This document shows positions 36,582 through 45,836 of a stretch of DNA of 64,000 bases, piece by piece; positions within the stretch are counted from its first letter, which is position 1, and every line of letters begins with the position of its first letter. The notes beneath the pieces are model-generated. The model searched no databases. It saw only the letters and a list, made by a program, of their open reading frames with translations, and was not told the DNA's origin. The DNA is from Pseudomonas sp. GM78 (GTDB lineage Bacteria > Pseudomonadota > Gammaproteobacteria > Pseudomonadales > Pseudomonadaceae): positions 60,688 to 124,687 of the forward strand of contig NZ_AKJF01000061.1 of the NCBI RefSeq assembly GCF_000282475.1, written 5' to 3'. A program made the position numbers and the translations under genes.

Positions 36582-37286
36582 ATGACTGACAAGCCTGGTT
36601 ACCGTCGACCGCAGGAAGGCACCCAGCCTGCCTACCTGCACCCGACCTATCAATCCACCAACCTGCGCTCGCCGTCCAAACCGCTGGTGTTCCTGCCGCA
36701 TTCGCTGTCGGAAATCACCGGTCCTACCGTGGGTGCCGAGCGCATCAACGAGAAGGACAACGACCTGACCGCCCAGCACGAGGGAGAGCCTCAGGGTGAG
36801 CGCATCATCGTCCACGGCCGTGTGCTGGACGAAAACGGTCTGCCGGTGCCGGGGATTCTGGTGGAGATCTGGCAGGCCAACGCCGCCGGCCGCTACAACC
36901 ATGCCCGGGACCTGCACGACGCACCGCTGGACCCGAACTTCACCGGCACCGGCCGTACCGTGACCGACGCCGATGGCTGGTACCAGTTCCAGACCATCAA
37001 GCCTGGCGCGTATCCGTGGGGTAACCACCACAACGCCTGGCGTCCGGCGCACATCCATTTCTCGCTGTTCGGGCCGAGCATCCTGACGCGCCTGGTCACG
37101 CAGATGTATTTCCCCGGGGACCCGCTGCTGGCGTACGACCCGATTTACAACTGCGTGCCGGATACCAGTGCCAAAGAGCGTTTGATCGCCAGTTTCGATC
37201 TGGAAAAAACCATCCCTTCCTATGCCCTCGGGTATCGCTGGGACATCGTATTGCGCGGCCGCGACGCCACGCCGATGGAGAAATAA
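36582..37286 (+). CDS. pcaH: Protocatechuate 3,4-dioxygenase beta subunit
   Basis: The protein has 234 residues from the ATG at 36582. It carries the non-haem Fe(III) site: Tyr105 (GRYNH), Tyr144 (AYPWGNHH), His157 and His159 (AHIHF). These equal the known P. putida ligands Tyr108, Tyr147, His160 and His162 with a constant offset of three. It opens the ring of protocatechuate between the hydroxyls. It sits 38 bp after pcaF. Confidence 0.95.
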   Translation: MTDKPGYRRPQEGTQPAYLHPTYQSTNLRSPSKPLVFLPHSLSEITGPTVGAERINEKDNDLTAQHEGEPQGERIIVHGRVLDENGLPVPGILVEIWQANAAGRYNHARDLHDAPLDPNFTGTGRTVTDADGWYQFQTIKPGAYPWGNHHNAWRPAHIHFSLFGPSILTRLVTQMYFPGDPLLAYDPIYNCVPDTSAKERLIASFDLEKTIPSYALGYRWDIVLRGRDATPMEK

Positions 37287-37287
37287 G

Positions 37288-37854
37288 ATGACGCTGACTG
37301 CGACCACGTCCCACACCGTAGGGCCGTACTACCACATCGGCCTGACCTGGCTGAATCGCGAAAACCTGACCGTCGAACAAACCCTGGGCGAGCGCGTGGC
37401 GATCACCGGGCAAGTGGTCGATGGCAACGGTGATGTCGTCAACGACGCGATGCTGGAAGTCTGGCAGGCCAACGCCGCCGGCAAGTACGACCACCCTGAA
37501 GACGATCAGGACAAACCCCTGGACCCGAACTTCGAAGGCTTTGGCCGGGTGCCGGTGGACGCCGAAGGGCGTTTCCGTTTCACCACCATCAAGCCGGGCA
37601 CGGTCGAAGGCCTCAAAGGCACGACCCAGGCACCGCACCTGGTGGTGCTGGTGTTCGCCCGCGGTTTGGTGAAGCACTTGCTGACGCGGATCTACTTCGA
37701 TGGGGAACCCGCCAACGTGAACGACCCGCTGCTCGAATGCGTGCCGGCCGAGCGTCGCGGCACCTTGCTGGCGAAGCAGGATGCGAGCGGTGTTTATCAG
37801 TGGAATGTGATTCTGCAGGGCACTGATGCGGAGACGGTGTTCTTCGATTATTGA
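37288..37854 (+). CDS. pcaG: Protocatechuate 3,4-dioxygenase alpha subunit
   Basis: The protein has 188 residues. It has the same fold as PcaH (LEVWQANAAGKYDHPEDD, TRIYFDGE) but lacks the iron ligands, as the alpha subunit should. It is one base after the pcaH stop. A REPIN follows, so pcaT may be read at a lower level. Confidence 0.95.
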   Translation: MTLTATTSHTVGPYYHIGLTWLNRENLTVEQTLGERVAITGQVVDGNGDVVNDAMLEVWQANAAGKYDHPEDDQDKPLDPNFEGFGRVPVDAEGRFRFTTIKPGTVEGLKGTTQAPHLVVLVFARGLVKHLLTRIYFDGEPANVNDPLLECVPAERRGTLLAKQDASGVYQWNVILQGTDAETVFFDY

Positions 37855-37869
37855 TCGAACACCACATAA

Positions 37870-37978
37870 CCTGTGGGAGCGGGCTTGCTCGCGAAAGCGG
37901 TGTGTCAGGCAACATTCATATCGACTGACACGACGCCTTCGCGAGCAAGTCGAATCGTCGCACCGCCGCTCCCACAGG
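37870..37978. repeat. REPIN inside the pca cluster
   Basis: CCTGTGGGAGCGGGCTTGCT and an interrupted inverted copy are separated by about 50 bp. The right arm carries an insertion (CGAATCGTCGCAC) that weakens the palindrome. It sits between pcaG and pcaT in the same transcription direction. Confidence 0.8.
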
Positions 37979-38065
37979 GGGAATCGCGTCGCTGAACCAT
38001 CTGCGGAACGGGACTGTTGCAAAGTGTGTCTAGACTCTCACTGTCCCCATTGAGTGAACAAAACA

Positions 38066-39373
38066 ATGACAACCCCAACTACAGCTCCAGCAGCGCTCTA
38101 CACCGGCGAAGAACGCAGCAAGCGAATCTTCGCCATTGTCGGCGCATCGTCGGGTAACCTCGTCGAATGGTTCGACTTCTACGTCTACGCCTTTTGTGCG
38201 ATCTATTTCGCGCCAGCCTTTTTCCCGTCCGACAACCCCACGGTGCAGTTGGTCAACACCGCGGGCGTGTTTGCCGTCGGGTTCCTGATGCGCCCGATTG
38301 GCGGCTGGATTTTCGGCCGTCTCGCGGACAAGCACGGGCGCAAGAATTCGATGCTGATATCGATTCTGATGATGTGCTTCGGTTCGCTGCTCATCGCCTG
38401 CCTGCCAACCTACAAGGACATTGGCGTCTGGGCGCCGATCATGCTGCTGTTGGCCCGTTTGCTCCAGGGCCTGTCGGTGGGCGGCGAATACGGCACCACC
38501 GCCACCTACATGAGCGAAGTCGCCCTCAAGGGCCAGCGCGGTTTCTTCGCCTCGTTCCAGTACGTGACCCTGATTGGCGGGCAGTTGCTGGCGGTGTCGC
38601 TGGTGGTGGTCCTGCAACAGTTCCTCACCGAGGATGACCTGCGTGCCTACGGCTGGCGGATTCCGTTCGTGGTCGGTGCCATGGCGGCCTTGGTTTCGCT
38701 GTACCTGCGTCGTTCGCTGAAAGAAACCACCAGCAAGGAAATGCGCGAAAACAAGGACGCCGGCAGCATTCGCGCGCTGTTTCGCGACCATAAGGCTGCG
38801 TTCATCACCGTGCTCGGCTATACCGCCGGTGGCTCGCTGATTTTCTACACGTTCACCACGTACATGCAGAAATACCTGGTGAACACCGCTGGCATGCACG
38901 CCAAGACCGCCAGTTACATCATGACCGGCGCACTGTTCCTTTATATGTGCATGCAGCCGATCTTCGGCATGCTCTCGGACAAGATCGGTCGCCGGAACTC
39001 GATGCTGTGGTTTGGCGCACTCGGCACGCTGTGCACCGTGCCGATTCTGCTCAGCCTGAAAAGCGTCACCAGTCCGTTCCTGGCCTTCGTGCTGATTACC
39101 CTGGCGCTGGCGATTGTCAGTTTCTACACCTCGATCAGCGGTCTGGTAAAAGCCGAAATGTTCCCGCCTGAGGTGCGTGCATTGGGTGTTGGCCTGGCTT
39201 ACGCGGTGGCGAATGCAATCTTCGGTGGTTCAGCGGAGTATGTAGCCTTGAGCCTCAAAGCGGTCGGCATGGAAAACTCCTTCTACTGGTACGTGACGTT
39301 GATGATGGCGATAGCGTTCCTGTTCAGCCTGCGTCTGCCCAAGCATGCGAAGTATCTAGAAAACGACCTTTGA
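38066..39373 (+). CDS. pcaT: MHS-family MFS transporter (PcaT-like)
   Basis: The protein has 435 residues from the ATG at 38066; a GTG at 38054 is an alternative. It is a metabolite:H+ symporter subfamily protein with [29 protein letters not shown] and [18 protein letters not shown] motifs. The place in the cluster matches PcaT, the permease tied to uptake of beta-ketoadipate and related dicarboxylates. A GC hairpin (39382-39402) separates it from pcaB. Confidence 0.82.
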   Translation: MTTPTTAPAALYTGEERSKRIFAIVGASSGNLVEWFDFYVYAFCAIYFAPAFFPSDNPTVQLVNTAGVFAVGFLMRPIGGWIFGRLADKHGRKNSMLISILMMCFGSLLIACLPTYKDIGVWAPIMLLLARLLQGLSVGGEYGTTATYMSEVALKGQRGFFASFQYVTLIGGQLLAVSLVVVLQQFLTEDDLRAYGWRIPFVVGAMAALVSLYLRRSLKETTSKEMRENKDAGSIRALFRDHKAAFITVLGYTAGGSLIFYTFTTYMQKYLVNTAGMHAKTASYIMTGALFLYMCMQPIFGMLSDKIGRRNSMLWFGALGTLCTVPILLSLKSVTSPFLAFVLITLALAIVSFYTSISGLVKAEMFPPEVRALGVGLAYAVANAIFGGSAEYVALSLKAVGMENSFYWYVTLMMAIAFLFSLRLPKHAKYLENDL

Positions 39374-39381
39374 TCCACACC

Positions 39382-39402
39382 CGCGGGCCCGAGCGGCCCG
39401 CG
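39382..39402. other. Intercistronic hairpin between pcaT and pcaB
   Basis: CGCGGGCC (39382-39389) pairs with GGCCCGCG (39395-39402). There is no T-run, so it is likely an mRNA-stabilising or attenuating hairpin and not a full terminator. Confidence 0.5.
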
Positions 39403-39418
39403 CCTCCAGGGACTGTTT

Positions 39419-40783
39419 ATGAACGAGCGACCGGGCAATCAATTGTTCGATGCCTATTTCACTGCCCGCGATATGCGCGAAGTGTTCTGCGATCAGGGCC
39501 GGGTCCAGGCCATGCTCGATTTCGAAGCGGCGCTGGCCCGGGCCGAAGCGCGGGTCGGTGTGATTCCGCATGCCGCGGTAGCGCCGATTGAAGCGGCGTG
39601 CCAGGCCGGGCATTACGATTTTGCCGCCCTCGGCGAGGCGATTGCCACGGCGGGTAACTCGGCGATCCCGCTGGTCAAGGCGTTGGGCAAGCAGATCGCC
39701 GCGAGCGATGCGCAAGCTGAACGCTATGTGCACCTGGGCGCCACCAGTCAGGACGTAATGGACAGCGGCCTGGTGCTGCAATTGCGCCGTGCGCTGGAAT
39801 TGATCGACAGCGATCTGGCGCAACTGGGCGACACCCTCGCCACCCAGGCCCAACGGTATGTGGCCACGCCACTGGCCGGGCGCACCTGGTTGCAGCACGC
39901 GACGCCGGTCACCCTCGGCATGAAAATCGCCGGTTGGCTGGGCGCCGTCACTCGCAGCCGTCAACGCCTGCAAGAACTCAAGCCGCGCCTGCTGGTGCTG
40001 CAATTCGGTGGCGCATCTGGAACCCTTGCGGCCCTCGGTGAGCAGGCGATGCCGATTGCCCAGGCGTTGGCCGATGAGCTGCAACTGAGCTTGCCCGACC
40101 AGCCTTGGCACACCCAGCGCGATCGCCTGGTGGAGTTTGGCTCGGTACTCGGATTGATCGCCGGCAGCCTCGGCAAACTCGGCCGCGATATCAGCTTGTT
40201 GATGCAGACCGAAGCCGCCGAGGTGTTCGAACCTTCGGCGCCGGGCAAGGGCGGTTCTTCGACCATGCCGCATAAACGCAATCCAGTTGGCGCGGCGGTG
40301 CTGATTGGCGCGGCGACTCGCGTGCCGGGCCTGCTTTCGACACTGTTCAGCGCCATGCCACAGGAGCACGAGCGCAGCCTGGGGCTGTGGCATGCCGAGT
40401 GGGAAACCCTGCCGGAGATTTGCTGCCTGGTGTCCGGCAGTCTCAAGCAAGCGCTGTTGGTCGCGGGCGGGCTGGAAGTGGACGCCGAACGCATGGCCCG
40501 CAACCTCGACCTGACCCAGGGCCTGGTGCTCGCCGAAGCGGTGAGCATCGTCCTCGCACAACGGGTTGGCCGCGACACCGCGCATCACCTGTTGGAGCAA
40601 TGCTGCAAACGCGCCGTGGCTGAAAAACGCCATCTGCGCGCCGTACTCGGCGACGAGCCGCAAGTGACCGCCGAGCTGTCGGCCACTGAACTCGATCATC
40701 TGCTGGACCCCGCCCATTACCTCGGTCAGGCCCGTACCTGGGTCGAGCGAGCGGTGGCTGAACATTCTGCATTGACTGCCTGA
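39419..40783 (+). CDS. pcaB: 3-Carboxy-cis,cis-muconate cycloisomerase
   Basis: The protein has 454 residues of the fumarase/aspartase superfamily. The signature GSSTMPHKRNPVGA (about 280-293) is intact and LGATSQDVMDSG carries the conserved TSQD. It turns carboxymuconate into carboxymuconolactone. It precedes pcaD by 11 bp. Confidence 0.94.
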   Translation: MNERPGNQLFDAYFTARDMREVFCDQGRVQAMLDFEAALARAEARVGVIPHAAVAPIEAACQAGHYDFAALGEAIATAGNSAIPLVKALGKQIAASDAQAERYVHLGATSQDVMDSGLVLQLRRALELIDSDLAQLGDTLATQAQRYVATPLAGRTWLQHATPVTLGMKIAGWLGAVTRSRQRLQELKPRLLVLQFGGASGTLAALGEQAMPIAQALADELQLSLPDQPWHTQRDRLVEFGSVLGLIAGSLGKLGRDISLLMQTEAAEVFEPSAPGKGGSSTMPHKRNPVGAAVLIGAATRVPGLLSTLFSAMPQEHERSLGLWHAEWETLPEICCLVSGSLKQALLVAGGLEVDAERMARNLDLTQGLVLAEAVSIVLAQRVGRDTAHHLLEQCCKRAVAEKRHLRAVLGDEPQVTAELSATELDHLLDPAHYLGQARTWVERAVAEHSALTA

Positions 40784-40794
40784 AGGAGACTGCT

Positions 40795-41586
40795 GTGGCT
40801 TTCGTTCAACTCGCCGATGGCGAACTGCATTACAAACTCGATGGGCCGGTTGATGCGCCGGTGCTGGTGCTGTCCAACTCGCTGGGCACTGACCTGCACA
40901 TGTGGGACGCGCAGATTCCGGCGTTCACGGAGCACTTCCGTGTGCTGCGTTTCGACACCCGCGGCCACGGCCAATCGTTGGTGACACCGGGCCCTTACAG
41001 CATCGAACAACTGGGCCGTGACGTATTGGCACTGCTGGATGCCTTGCACATCGAACGCGCACATTTCTGTGGCCTGTCCATGGGCGGGCTGATCGGGCAA
41101 TGGCTGGGGATCAACGCTGGCGAACGTCTGAATAAGCTGATCGTGTGCAACACCGCGGCGAAAATCGGCGATCCGTCGATCTGGAACCCGCGTATCGAAA
41201 CCGTGCTGCGTGACGGTCAGGCGGCCATGGTCGCCTTGCGCGATGCGTCGATTGCACGCTGGTTCACCCCGGATTTCTCCGAAGCCAACCCGGCGGCGGC
41301 CAAGCAGATTACCGACATGCTGGCGGCCACTTCGCCTGAAGGCTATGCGGCCAATTGCGCGGCGGTGCGCGATGCCGATTTCCGTGATCAGTTGTCCTCG
41401 ATCAAGGCACCGTTGCTGGTGATCGCCGGCACCCAGGATGCGGTCACGCCGCCGTCCGGCGGGCACTTCATCCAAGAGCACGTACCGGGCGCCGAGTACG
41501 CCGAGTTCTATGCCGCGCACTTGTCCAACGTCCAGGCCGGCGCTGATTTCAGCGATCGCGTACTGGCCTTCCTGAAGGCTCGCTGA
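40795..41586 (+). CDS. pcaD: 3-Oxoadipate enol-lactonase
   Basis: The protein has 263 residues with a GTG start after AAGGAG. It has an alpha/beta-hydrolase fold: FDTRGHGQS, nucleophile elbow GLSMGG and a late Asp/His pair (IAGTQDAVTPP, AAHLSNVQ). It hydrolyses the enol-lactone to beta-ketoadipate. Confidence 0.94.
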   Translation: MAFVQLADGELHYKLDGPVDAPVLVLSNSLGTDLHMWDAQIPAFTEHFRVLRFDTRGHGQSLVTPGPYSIEQLGRDVLALLDALHIERAHFCGLSMGGLIGQWLGINAGERLNKLIVCNTAAKIGDPSIWNPRIETVLRDGQAAMVALRDASIARWFTPDFSEANPAAAKQITDMLAATSPEGYAANCAAVRDADFRDQLSSIKAPLLVIAGTQDAVTPPSGGHFIQEHVPGAEYAEFYAAHLSNVQAGADFSDRVLAFLKAR

Positions 41587-41596
41587 GGAGAATTCC

Positions 41597-41989
41597 GTGG
41601 ACGAGAAACAACGTTACGACGAAGGCATGAAGGTCCGTCGCGCCGTTCTGGGCGACGCCCATGTCGACCGCAGCCTGACGACCCTGACCGAGTTCAACTC
41701 GGAGTTCCAGGAAATGATCACCCGCCACGCCTGGGGTGACATCTGGACCCGTCCGGGCCTGCCGCGCCACACCCGCAGCCTGATCACCATCGCCATGCTG
41801 ATCGGCATGAACCGCGAGGGTGAACTCAAACTGCACCTGCGCGCCGCCGCCAACAACGGCGTGAGCCGCAGCGAGATCAAGGAAGTGATCATGCAGAGCG
41901 CGATCTACTGCGGGATTCCGGCAGCTAACGCGACGTTCCACCTGGCGGAGTCGGTGTGGGATGAGTTGGGGATTGAATCGCGGGAGTGA
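41597..41989 (+). CDS. pcaC: 4-Carboxymuconolactone decarboxylase
   Basis: The protein has 130 residues with a GTG start after GAGGAG. It has an AhpD/CMD fold with IWTRPGLPRHTRSLITIAM (in part) and QSAIYCGIPAANATFHLAE. It decarboxylates carboxymuconolactone to the enol-lactone used by PcaD. It is separate from PcaD here, whereas some bacteria fuse the two. Last of the plus-strand pca genes. Confidence 0.95.
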   Translation: MDEKQRYDEGMKVRRAVLGDAHVDRSLTTLTEFNSEFQEMITRHAWGDIWTRPGLPRHTRSLITIAMLIGMNREGELKLHLRAAANNGVSRSEIKEVIMQSAIYCGIPAANATFHLAESVWDELGIESRE

Positions 41990-42018
41990 TCCCCGCGATA
42001 TGCGGCGCCTGATCTGAC

Positions 42019-42108
42019 GCCATCGCGAGCAGGCTCGCTCCCACAATTAACCGGGTTTTTCCTGAAGGAATGCGGTCGAATGTGGGAGCGAGCCTGCTCG
42101 CGAAGGCG
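42019..42108. repeat. REPIN (paired REP palindrome)
   Basis: Inverted CGCCATCGCGAGCAGGCTCG and its complement lie between the convergent pcaC and porin genes. Confidence 0.85.
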
Positions 42109-42118
42109 TACTTGAGGT

Positions 42119-43378
42119 TTACAACAGGCTGATCGGGTAGCTGATGATCACGCGGTTCTCATCGAACTCGTTGTTGCTGTAATCGCGGCGTATCGTCGAG
42201 TTGCGCCATTTCACGTTCAGGTCTTTCAGCGCACCGCTCTGCACGGTGTAGCCCAGTTCACTTTCACGACCCCATTCCTTGCCATCGGTGATCGTGCCGG
42301 TGTGCACGTTATCGCCGCTGATGTAGCGGTTCATCAGGGTCAGCCCCGGCACGCCAAGGGCAGCGAAGTTGTAGTCGTGGCGCACTTGCCAGGATTTTTC
42401 CCGGGCGTTGTCGTAGCTGGAGTTGTAGCTGTCGTTGGCCAGGGTGCCGCCACTGGTGCCGTTGACCCGCATCCACGGGCTGTCGCCGGTGAGTTTCTGC
42501 AAGCCGACGTAGAAGGTGTTGCCGCCGTACTTGGCCGAGAGCAGGCCGTACATGGTTTTGTTGTCCAGCTCGCCGGCCCGGGCGCTGCCGTCATCCTTGC
42601 CGTAGAAGTAACCGAGGTTGGCACCGAGGGTCCAGGCGCCGATCGGTTGGCTGTGGGTCAGGTTGATGAATTGCTGGCTGTAGATGTCCTTGAGTTCGGC
42701 GTTCCACACCCCGATCTGGGTGCGTTTGTCGTTGAACAGGTATTCGCCGCCCTGGAAGTTGAAACGGTCGGATGTGAATGCGGCTTTGCCGGTCATCGAC
42801 ATGTCGCCCATGCTGCTGTCGTCGCGCGGGCTGTTTTGGCGGAACTGGCCGCCGTACAGGGTCAGGCCATCGATTTCCTTCGAGGTGAGCTGCCCGCCAC
42901 GGAAGGTTTGCGGCAGCGAACGGCCGTCGTCCGAACGCAAGATCGGCAATACCGGCATCCATTCGCCGACCTTGGCTTCGGTCTGCGACAGCTTGGCCTT
43001 GAACGCCACGTTGGTGCGACCGAAGTTGTCCGCCGGGCGGCCGTCACTGTCCAGCGGCAGCAACTGGGTACCGCCCGTGCCTTTGCCGCCATCGAGTTTC
43101 ACCGAGTACAGCCCCAGCACATCCATGCCGAAACCGACGGTGCCCTGGGTAAATCCGGACTTGGCATCGAGAATGAAGCTTTGCGTCCACTCTTCGGCCT
43201 TGCCCTGGGCCTTGGTCGGGTTGGTGAAGTTGCGGTTGATGTAGAAGTTGCGCAGGTTCAGGTTGACCTTGGCCCCTTCGACAAAACCCGACTCCTCGGC
43301 CTGGGCGGGCAGGGCTGCGCTCGCCAGGGCTACGGCGATCAGGCTGGGAACGAGATACTGCGCGGAAGAAGGTGTCAT
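42119..43378 (-). CDS. OprD-family porin (BenF-like)
   Basis: The protein has 419 residues. The signal peptide ends PAQA-EE. The rest is an 18-strand outer-membrane barrel with family marks: NLNLRNFYINRNF, WTQSFILDAKSGFTQGTVGFG (in part), DVLGLYSVKLDGG and a final aromatic strand. It should pass aromatic acids through the outer membrane. Placement beside pca, and a PcaR-like box about 210 bp upstream, link it to protocatechuate or 4-hydroxybenzoate uptake. Confidence 0.88.
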   Translation of the reverse strand: MTPSSAQYLVPSLIAVALASAALPAQAEESGFVEGAKVNLNLRNFYINRNFTNPTKAQGKAEEWTQSFILDAKSGFTQGTVGFGMDVLGLYSVKLDGGKGTGGTQLLPLDSDGRPADNFGRTNVAFKAKLSQTEAKVGEWMPVLPILRSDDGRSLPQTFRGGQLTSKEIDGLTLYGGQFRQNSPRDDSSMGDMSMTGKAAFTSDRFNFQGGEYLFNDKRTQIGVWNAELKDIYSQQFINLTHSQPIGAWTLGANLGYFYGKDDGSARAGELDNKTMYGLLSAKYGGNTFYVGLQKLTGDSPWMRVNGTSGGTLANDSYNSSYDNAREKSWQVRHDYNFAALGVPGLTLMNRYISGDNVHTGTITDGKEWGRESELGYTVQSGALKDLNVKWRNSTIRRDYSNNEFDENRVIISYPISLL

Positions 43379-43587
43379 GGGCTCGGGTCTCTCTAATTCT
43401 TGGGGATGAAACAGGGGGATGCCGCAACCCGGGGTTGCAGACGTGCATTTGAAATCAGGACAAGCGAGGCGGATCAGCCGGACAGGGCAGGGCGCGGGGG
43501 CATGGCATCGGACCTGTTGTTATTGGTTTTGTGGATCGGATGGTGCGGTGAATGTACTAGGTAGTTCAATCTGTTAAAGCAGGTATT

Positions 43588-43602
43588 GGGCGATTATCGA
43601 AC
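43588..43602 (-). promoter_or_regulatory. PcaR-like box upstream of the porin
   Basis: Read on the minus strand this is GTTCGATAATCGCCC, 14 of 15 bases of the PcaR consensus and identical to one box before pcaR. It is oriented toward the porin gene. Confidence 0.72.
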
Positions 43603-43833
43603 ATCTTATTCAGTATGGTTGATTGCCCATATGTCGCGCTGCGTTTTAATTTTTTGAAGCCTGTTTTTATCAAGTCTTAGCGTTTTTTGTGGAATAAAAA
43701 TTCTCACGTCTATTCAGATTAGTGCTGCTGAACTGTCATTTGTACCAGTAGAGGGTTAGTTTTGGTTGGTATAAGGTATTCGGGCAACAATTCGTAATTA
43801 TATGGGGTGTCTATTGTTAGTTGAGGGTATGAA

Positions 43834-44265
43834 ATGAGTTCGAATTTTGAAGTTGATATGAAAATATCCACCGCTACAGGTTCTGTGAATGTCACAGTTG
43901 AAAAGAGTGGTTTGAAAACGGAACTGACAGCTCAACGCATTATCTTGGATAATAATTTCACGCTTGGTGCTCATTTTGGCCCGAATGACGGGACTCGAGT
44001 GCCAGCATTGAATTTGGAGAGTTTTAGACGCCTTGAGGTCGGCAGCTACGAAATCGGTTCAGAGGGAGAGCATGTTCAGGCAATTTACGGGACGGGTCGG
44101 GGGTCTGTAATTTCAGGGGACTTAGGATATGGGTTGTTGAAGATCAATAAAATTGATAATCAGTCAGGTGTTCAGTACGTAGAAGGTTCTTTTGAGTTTA
44201 TGTCTACGAATGACAATAATGAAATTTCGAAGATCGTCTGCAAAAAGTTTTGGGCCAGGCGCTAG
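43834..44265 (+). CDS. AT-rich orphan protein of unknown function
   Basis: The protein has 143 residues with GAGGG before the ATG. It has no signal or membrane helix and a mostly beta-strand composition (SVNVTVEKSGLKTE, VEGSFEFMSTNDNN), ending in a basic tail. Base composition and codon use (many AAT, TTT and GAA codons) differ sharply from both flanking operons, as does the preceding 250 bp. This suggests acquisition by transfer. I cannot name a family. Confidence 0.7.
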   Translation: MSSNFEVDMKISTATGSVNVTVEKSGLKTELTAQRIILDNNFTLGAHFGPNDGTRVPALNLESFRRLEVGSYEIGSEGEHVQAIYGTGRGSVISGDLGYGLLKINKIDNQSGVQYVEGSFEFMSTNDNNEISKIVCKKFWARR

Positions 44266-44332
44266 CCGCAATGTTGAGACTGTGTTTTGAATACACTTGA
44301 GTGGCCGACGACTATTGGCCGGTCGCTAATAG

Positions 44333-44362
44333 TAATAAGCCCACCATTCGGTGGGCATTATT
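44333..44362. terminator. Terminator between the orphan gene and ttgC
   Basis: TAATAAGCCCACC and GGTGGGCATTATTA form a long stem with a 4-nt loop (ATTC). It is symmetric, so it probably serves both converging transcripts. Confidence 0.8.
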
Positions 44363-44375
44363 ACTCAATGCAACA

Positions 44376-45836
44376 TCAGAACAATTTCAACTTCGGTGCT
44401 TCTTCTTTCAACGGCTCGTTCTTCGCCGTCTGTTCATTCCAGCCACCGCCCAGGGCCTTGTACAGGTTGACCTGGCTGACCAGCTGGGCCAGACGGTCGG
44501 TGATCAATGCCTGTTGGGCACTGAACAGCTGACGCTGGGCATCGAGGAAGGTCAGGTTGCTGTCGACACCGATGCGGTAACGACGCTCGGCCAGGCGGTA
44601 GTAGTCCTGGTTGGCATTGACGAAATCCTGCTGTGCCTGCAACTGCTGCACGTAGGTCTGGCGCGCGGCCAGGCCGTCGGCGACTTCCTGGAAGGCCGTC
44701 TGGATGGACTTCTCGTAGTTCGCCACGCCAATGTCTTTCTGGATTTTCGAGTAATCCAGGCTGGCGCGCAGGCTGCCGGCGTTGAAGATCGGCAGGTTGA
44801 TCTGCGGCTGGAACAGCCAGGTACCCGAACCACCCTTGAACAGACCGGACAGGTCCGGGCTCAGGGTCCCGGCGTTGGCCGTCAGGCTGATGCTCGGGAA
44901 GAACGCTGCCCGCGCCGCGCCAATGTTGGCGTTGGCGGCCTTGAGGTTGTACTCGGCTTGCAGGATGTCCGGGCGACGTTGCAGCAAGTCCGACGGCAGG
45001 CCAGGCGGCACTTCGGCCAGCAGGTCGTCGTTCAGCGGTTTGGCCGCTTGCAGGTTGGCCGGGATGCCGGTGCCGAGCAGCAGCACCAGGCTGTTTTCAT
45101 CCTGGGCGACCTGACGGGTGTACTTGGCCAGTTGCGCACGGGCGTTTTCCACCGAGGTGCGCGACTGCGCCAGGTCCAGGGCCGAAGCGACCCCCACTTC
45201 GTTGCTGCGGGCGGTGAGCTTGTAGCTCTCCTCGAACGCGGCCAGGGTGTCCTGGGTCAGCTTGTACAGTTCCTTGTCGGCCTGCCAGGTCAGGTAGGCA
45301 TTGGCCACGCTGGCCACCAGGCTGATCTGGGTGCTGCGCCGACCTTCTTCGGTGGCGAAATACTTCTGCAGGGCTTCTTCGTTCAGGCTGCGAATCCGGC
45401 CGAACATATCCAGTTCATAGGCGCTGATGCCGACGGTGGCCGAGTAGGAACTGGTGATGCCTGCCTCGCCGGATTGCGAAGCGTCAGCCGGCAAGCGCTG
45501 GCGGCTACCGGTACCGTTGGCCGAAACGGCCGGGAACAGATCGGCGCGCGAGATGCGGTACTGAGCCGCAAAGGCATCGATGTTCAAGGCCGCGACGCGC
45601 AGGTCACGGTTGTTTTCCAGGGATAGCTGGATCAGCTGCTGCAGTGCCGGGTCATGGAAAAACTGCTTCCAGCCCTGCTCGGCAGCGGCCTGCGCCGGTG
45701 CCTCGGCCGGCGAGTACGCCAGGCCCTGCGGGTATTGTTCTGCCACCGGTGCATCCGGCCGCTGATAGTCAGGTATCAGCGAGCAGCCACCGAGCACGAA
45801 GGCGGCGACTGCCAGGGAGAGTAGCGACTTGCTCAT
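44376..45836 (-). CDS. ttgC: RND efflux outer-membrane channel TtgC
   Basis: The protein has 486 residues. It is a lipoprotein with lipobox LGGC and an OprM/TolC-type repeated helical barrel (two halves with [15 protein letters not shown] and [15 protein letters not shown]). It forms the outer-membrane exit duct of TtgABC. The ATG overlaps the ttgB stop (TAATG). Confidence 0.93.
   Translation of the reverse strand: MSKSLLSLAVAAFVLGGCSLIPDYQRPDAPVAEQYPQGLAYSPAEAPAQAAAEQGWKQFFHDPALQQLIQLSLENNRDLRVAALNIDAFAAQYRISRADLFPAVSANGTGSRQRLPADASQSGEAGITSSYSATVGISAYELDMFGRIRSLNEEALQKYFATEEGRRSTQISLVASVANAYLTWQADKELYKLTQDTLAAFEESYKLTARSNEVGVASALDLAQSRTSVENARAQLAKYTRQVAQDENSLVLLLGTGIPANLQAAKPLNDDLLAEVPPGLPSDLLQRRPDILQAEYNLKAANANIGAARAAFFPSISLTANAGTLSPDLSGLFKGGSGTWLFQPQINLPIFNAGSLRASLDYSKIQKDIGVANYEKSIQTAFQEVADGLAARQTYVQQLQAQQDFVNANQDYYRLAERRYRIGVDSNLTFLDAQRQLFSAQQALITDRLAQLVSQVNLYKALGGGWNEQTAKNEPLKEEAPKLKLF

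Noticed and set aside
37843-37859. Palindrome-like TTCGATTATTGATCGAA at the pcaG stop as another PcaR site
   Set aside because: It shares half-sites but carries extra bases in the centre compared with the four clear boxes, and overlaps the coding end.
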